Origin: Harmothoe impar
Taxonomy: Eukaryota; Annelida; Polychaeta; Phyllodocida; Polynoidae
Assembly (NCBI GenBank): GCA_947462335.1
Contig: OX381710.1
Location: 31,301,004-31,365,003, forward strand
DNA length: 64,000 nt
Direction of reading: 5' to 3'
Shown in pieces: positions 44,801-50,800 of the stretch. The first letter of the stretch is position 1; each line of letters starts with the position of its first letter. Made by a program: the position numbers and the translations under genes. The notes below the pieces were generated by a model. It saw only the letters and a program-made list of their open reading frames with translations, ran no database searches and had not been told where the DNA came from.

Positions 44801-47800
44801 GCACAGCTTTGTTTATCCGATATGAATGTGCCAAGTCAAAACTGTCAAAAGTCATAGGCAACTTCTCGGAATGCTACATCCCATATCATGTTATATTATT
44901 CCATCTACCTGTAGAGAATGCCACACAGCATGTTTAAAACATGTGAGTACGTATAACATAAAGTCAGATCAGGGCCGATAGTTACGGCAATGGTATTAGT
45001 GTAGCAGTCCAAATGTTGCACAGAACTAGGATACTTCATGTATAACTAGATTTAGCATTATACATGTAAACCATTACATGTAGTAGATGTTGAATGGACT
45101 AGCGTAAATCTGACGCTACTGCATTGTCACACTGTGGGTATCGACCGGTACTATACCCTAGTAGCAAACACACTGTGGCCCCGGACGGGGCCAGACTGTG
45201 TTTGCAAGTCTGGCCCGGAGTGGGCTAACCGACGGGCGCCTGTCGGTTCAGGGCACTGGGCTTTGGTCTGGCCCCGTGCAGGCTTCCCATGTTGGGCGCA
45301 GATCGGGTTTTGGACGGGAAGCCCACTTTGGGCTCAGATCAGTTTTTGGACGGGCTTCCCACTTTGGGCTCAGATTGGTTTTTGGACGGGCTGAAAGTGG
45401 GTTCAGATCGGTTTTTGGACGGGTTGAAAGCGGGCTTAGATCGGTTTTTGGACGGGTTGAAAGCGGGCTAAGATCGGATAATTATGGGTTTTTAGAATCT
45501 ATTCAATCATTCTCCAATGATTTATTGTATTTGTTGAACCAGATATCCTAGGTCCTGCTAATCAACGCAAGGCATAATCATATACACTTCCTATCCAATA
45601 ATGGAAGTATCAAGCAGACCCATTATCATCAGGTTTGAGCCACATGCAGCATAGACAAGTGTCTATGGTGCACATTGGCCTTCAAAGCCATAGTTCATAC
45701 CTACATGGGGCACATGAGTCTTGTATTAAGATTGTAATGCCACAGAAATAGTGTTTACACTGGATAGCTGCTTAGAGAACCTCCTTTTCATCATTCAAAT
45801 ATATATTCTATCTTATTTCCAAACTGTGAGAACATCTATTTATTGTTTCCTATTCTACATCACTTTAACATTTTATTGTATTATTATATAATGTCAATTT
45901 CATCCGGCTTTGTTGGAAAACTCTAGATATTGTATAGTAGTGACATCTGGTGTCAATCATCAGAACTATTAGACCAGTTGCCCTGTCCAAACCCAACCTC
46001 AGCCCTCATCGGCCCGGAGTGGGCTAACCGACGGGCGCCCGTTGGTTTAGGGCACTGGGTTTTGGTGTGGCCCCAAGTGGGCTGCCCGAATTGGGCTCAG
46101 AACGGGTTTTGGACGGGTTTCCTGTACTACCTGTACTACACATCCTATATGGTGTGGGAATAGGAACTATTATTTAGACTCTACCCAGTGTGAATAAGAA
46201 CCCTTATCCAAACCTGTATGGTGTGGGAATAAGTACTCTTATTCACACCCCACAAAGTGCGGGAATAAGGATTCTAATTCACATACTATATAGGGTGTGA
46301 ATAATGGCCCTAATTCACACCCAAATTTTCACCCCTAGGCCTACATGTATAGGATAGGGTGCCAATAAGACCTGTATTGCACACCCTATATGGTGTGGGA
46401 ATAAGAAGTAGTAGGCAGACCCTACCTAATGTGGAAATAAGGGCTCTTATTCGCACCCTGTGGGCGTGCGGATAGCATTGGCCCCAAAAATGTTCACCAG
46501 TATCGGGTGTTATATTATATTTTATGCATCTAAAATGCCAAATAACTCAGAAATGAGAAGTAACCCAGCAATGTTATTATGATTTTTGAATTCAACACCC
46601 TTGAATTGACCAAGATCAGTTGGTTTTATACCAGTTGCTCTCTGAAAGTGCAGAAATGTTCCTCGATGTGGTTATTAGGACTCAACTCAGCAAAGTTTTC
46701 ATTTAACCCATACTGCCACCTAGTGTGAGAAAAAGTAATTATTCATAGTGTTAAAAACGTGATTATAACGTTCAATATGTCAATTCCTATTTAGGACACA
46801 TTACTTTTCATTTGTCACTTAATAGTTGTTGTTTTTTGGATTGCACATTCCCTTCGTCACTCGCCTTATAGATTTAATCAAATTGAATTCAGTCAAAAAA
46901 AAACACTCCGCCTAACAGTTAAAACAGTCCACCTTCTCCCTTCACTGTTTCAATTATATTACTTCACAATCAATTATATGACTTCACAATTGGAAATAAT
47001 AGTTTCCTTTCAAACATCATTTACCCCACACGAGTCAGTTAATATGATGTTCAATTCTGTTTGTATTTCATGCAGGACATATTCCATAATTATGTTTACA
47101 ATAATACATGAGGTTTCAGCAAGAATAATAGAGTATAAGCGTATAGCGTTACAGGTTACGAGCGCTTACCATTTCATCTCCTGTAAATTAGGCAGGTATC
47201 GCACTTGGTTATATACGACGGTTTACCGGCAACAAGCCGAGGTCAGAGCTAACATCGCACGATACACTCAAAAAGTAAACTTGTCTGCAGACTCTTCTAA
47301 GTGACAAGAGAGTGGGTCCTCTAGCTGTAGTTGTCAGATAGAAGATACACTTGGTATGTGCCAGCCCAAAACCTGACTCATGCCAGCCCTAGACTCGTCA
47401 ACCAGGGTCTGATTCAGGATTTTCCCTGTAGGTGGCATCAGTATAACATGTATTCTGTAAAAAGTTGGGGAATGAATTGCATAATTTCTATGTTGATTTT
47501 AATCATATTTATGGGAATACACATTCATATTTTGGAGAATCTTGAGATTTATCTATTGGGAATGCTAGAAAAGGTAAAGGAATCAATGTTTTGATATAAT
47601 TGAGACAAAACAAATATGTGTAGGGCACAGACACCTCTTTTGTGGTTATTTCTATGGTACAATAGCTGCAAGGAAACTCCCATTGGTATGACATCCACAT
47701 ATGTGTTAGCAGTCTGTAACTAATGGGTAGAAATACTCTCAATATAGACTTGGGGATATGGCAGGAATTCCCCTAACCTACATACCTCTATGTTTGTATG

Positions 47801-50800
47801 AATTAGCTATTATAAACTTCAGAAATATAGACAGACATGGACAACAATTATGCCTATGCAGAACCCAGTTACCCTAGTAGCAAACACACTGTGGCCCCGC
47901 ACGGGGCCAGACTGTGTTTGCAAGTCTGGCCCGGAGTGGGCTAACCGAAGGGCTCCCGTCGGTTTAGGGCACTGGGCTTTGGTCTGGCCCCGTGCGGGCT
48001 TCCCATGTTGGGCGCAGATCGGGTTTTGGTCGGGAAGCCCACTTTGGGCTCAGATCAGTTTTTGGACGGGCTTCCCACTTTGGGCTCAGATTGGTTTTTG
48101 GACGGGCTGAAAGTGGGTTCTGATCGGTTTTAGGACGGGTTGAAAGCGGGCTTAGATCGGTTTTTGGACGGGTTGAAAGCGGGCTAAGATCGGATAATTA
48201 TGGCTTTTTAGAATCTATTCAATCATTCTCCAATGATTTCTTGTATTTGTTGAACCAGATATCCTAGGTCCTGCTAATCAACCCAAGGCATAATCATACT
48301 CTTCCTACCCAATGATGGAAGTATCAAGCAGGCCTATTATCATCAGGTTTGAGCCACATGCAGCATAGACAAGTGTCTATGGTGCACATTGGCCTTCAAA
48401 GCCATAGTTCATACCTACATGGGGCACATGAGTCTTATATTAAGATTGTAATGCCACAGAAATAGTGTTTACACTGGACAGCTGCTTAGAGAACCTCCTT
48501 TTTCATCATTCAAATATATATTCTATCTTATTTTTAAACTGTGAGAACATCTATTTATTGTTTCCTATTCTACATCACTTTAACATTTTATTGTATTATC
48601 ATATAATGTCAATTTCATCTGGCTTTGTTGGAAAACTCTAGATATTGTATAGTAGTGACATCTGGTGTCAATCATCAGAACTATTAGACCAGTTGCCCTG
48701 TCCAAACCCAACCTCAGCCCTCATCGGCCCGGAGTGGGCTAACCGACGGGCGCCCGTTGGTTTAGGGCACTGGGTTTTGGTGTGGCCCCAAGTGGGCTGC
48801 CCGAATTGGGCTCAGAACGGGTTTTGGACGGGTTTCCTCTCATCTGGCCAACATGAACCCAAAGCGGGTAGCCCTCTTTGAAACTGATCTGAGCCCAAAA
48901 TGGGCAGCCCGATTGGGGCCACACTTCAGCCCAGCCATCTGCCCAACATGAAACCCAGCTCAGTTTTGCCCGACTTCAAACAGCCAATCCGAGCTAAAAC
49001 CAAATTGGCCCCGTGCGGGCTTGCTACTAGGGTAGCTCCACCTGCAGTGAAGTAGAAGTTATAGTGAACAGGTTAACCCTCTAAGGGGTGCATAGTGCTT
49101 TAAGGTGCTATGCTCTATGTGATCATAATACATGAATTCAGCCTTGGCAAGTATACTCGCCCAACTGTTGATTCATTTCCAAAGGTGCATGAATGCAGGC
49201 TTGGCGAATAGACTCACTAGGGCTACATTCATGCATCATGCTGACAAAGGGATTCAAGCACATTTAACTCTTCCTTTACCAGGCTCCGCATAAAGACACC
49301 CCTCCCAAAACCAGATTTTTCCAGATTAAGTCAAATGGGATATTGCGATCTAGGGGATGGTCTGACCTTTTAGAAACTGAAAGAAATTTGTAAATATTCA
49401 AACTAGAAGTACATATTATGACAAAATGAACTATATTCAATAACCAGAAAGTAAGATATCCAAATCGCCCTAAGTGTTCCAATTCGGGAGATAAAGCCCT
49501 ATTTAGAATTAAATATAGCTTATTTGAATGTATGTATGCCCATTAAAACTTACATTTAGGCCAGAATGCATCAAAATAGACCTTAACTTTTTGTACCATC
49601 TTCTTCAGCATGAAAAATTGGACGAAACCATTTTTCACCCAAAAAACAATATTGTTTGACATTTTTCACGATTTCTGCTTTAAATATTGCTCAAATCATA
49701 TTGAAAAAAGCTAAATATCATCCAAGTTGAGATGCCCAGCATTTCTAGAATATTGGATGTATGTACTAACGTATTAAGATATGCAGAGACAATATGTCAT
49801 AGACTACTGTCAGAAAAAATTGTGGGATTCTACCTATTTTTAGCCATACTACAGGGGGTCAAAAATCGGCCAAAATCGGCCGAAAATCGGCGAGTAACTC
49901 GCATTAATGCGTGTACGGTCCTGTACAGTAAACTTGCAATAATGCGTGTACGGTAGAGGAAGGGTTAAAGCACTTTGCAGCCAATAAAGGGTTAACTATT
50001 CTGAGTTGTCAATTTGACAACCTTAGAGTTGTCACTTGGAGTGGGCCACTGCCTGGGCTAACATTGTCAGTTAGATGACCCTAGTCTTGTCTTGTGGGAT
50101 GGTAACCGGACAGTTCATCAAATAGACAACCTTTAACTCGTTTATTTTATGACCGTCACTTTAAAGACCCTAAACTCTTCTTATAAGACAACCTTTTGAC
50201 TAGTTTGGATCCCTTCATTTTATCAGTGTACTAGCTTGTGCCAAAGTACACAGATCGATCCTGGGAACAGGTTGTATCCAGCCTTAGCCCTACATACTAA
50301 CCATAACACATGCGCTATTGAACAAGTTAAATAGCTAGAGCAAAACAGGAATAAGTAATTGCAAAGGGACTGCACCACATACAAAATCTCGATAAGCTAG
50401 GGATTTAGCAGTGGTAATACCTGGTATGCTGTATTGTCTGAACTAACGAGGCCATGCTGACACCTGTCACATCAATCTCATTGTATGTGGGCTATAATTA
50501 CGCTGCACCTCATTCATCAGCTAACTGGCACCTGGGACTGAGCCGCACCCTCCTCAACTTCCACCATACAGGTATCCCCACTATAGCCATATCATTATAT
50601 TATCTAAAGGAGCTAACATGCATACACATTTTATATATACTTGTTCTGCATATAACTCGGCTATAGTTCTGCTATGCCGCTCTCTAAATACATTTGTGTT
50701 CAACGTACCTTCCCCATCCAACAATTGGAACCACGGACCAGATGACTGCGTTCACCCAAACGCACACGATTAATATGGTATTGAATTTGTACAGTTCCGA

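Larger units (their letters stand above)
47264..50238 (+). repeat. Local duplication, copy 2, split by two transposons
   Basis: Same 1.1 kb sequence as 42509-43618, same orientation, interrupted at 47872-49032 and 49268-49964. Removing both inserts and one target copy each restores collinearity with copy 1. Confidence 0.93.
17008..50708. other. 33.7 kb opsin intron (TM4-TM5) filled with transposons
   Basis: Bounded by the donor GTACGT after the TM4 exon (50708-50703, minus strand) and the acceptor TCTCCTAG before the TM5 exon. The flanking exon phases (2 then 1) join to complete an Arg codon. It contains the LINE, the giant inverted-repeat element and its cargo gene, a local duplication and several small transposons. 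Confidence 0.88.
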
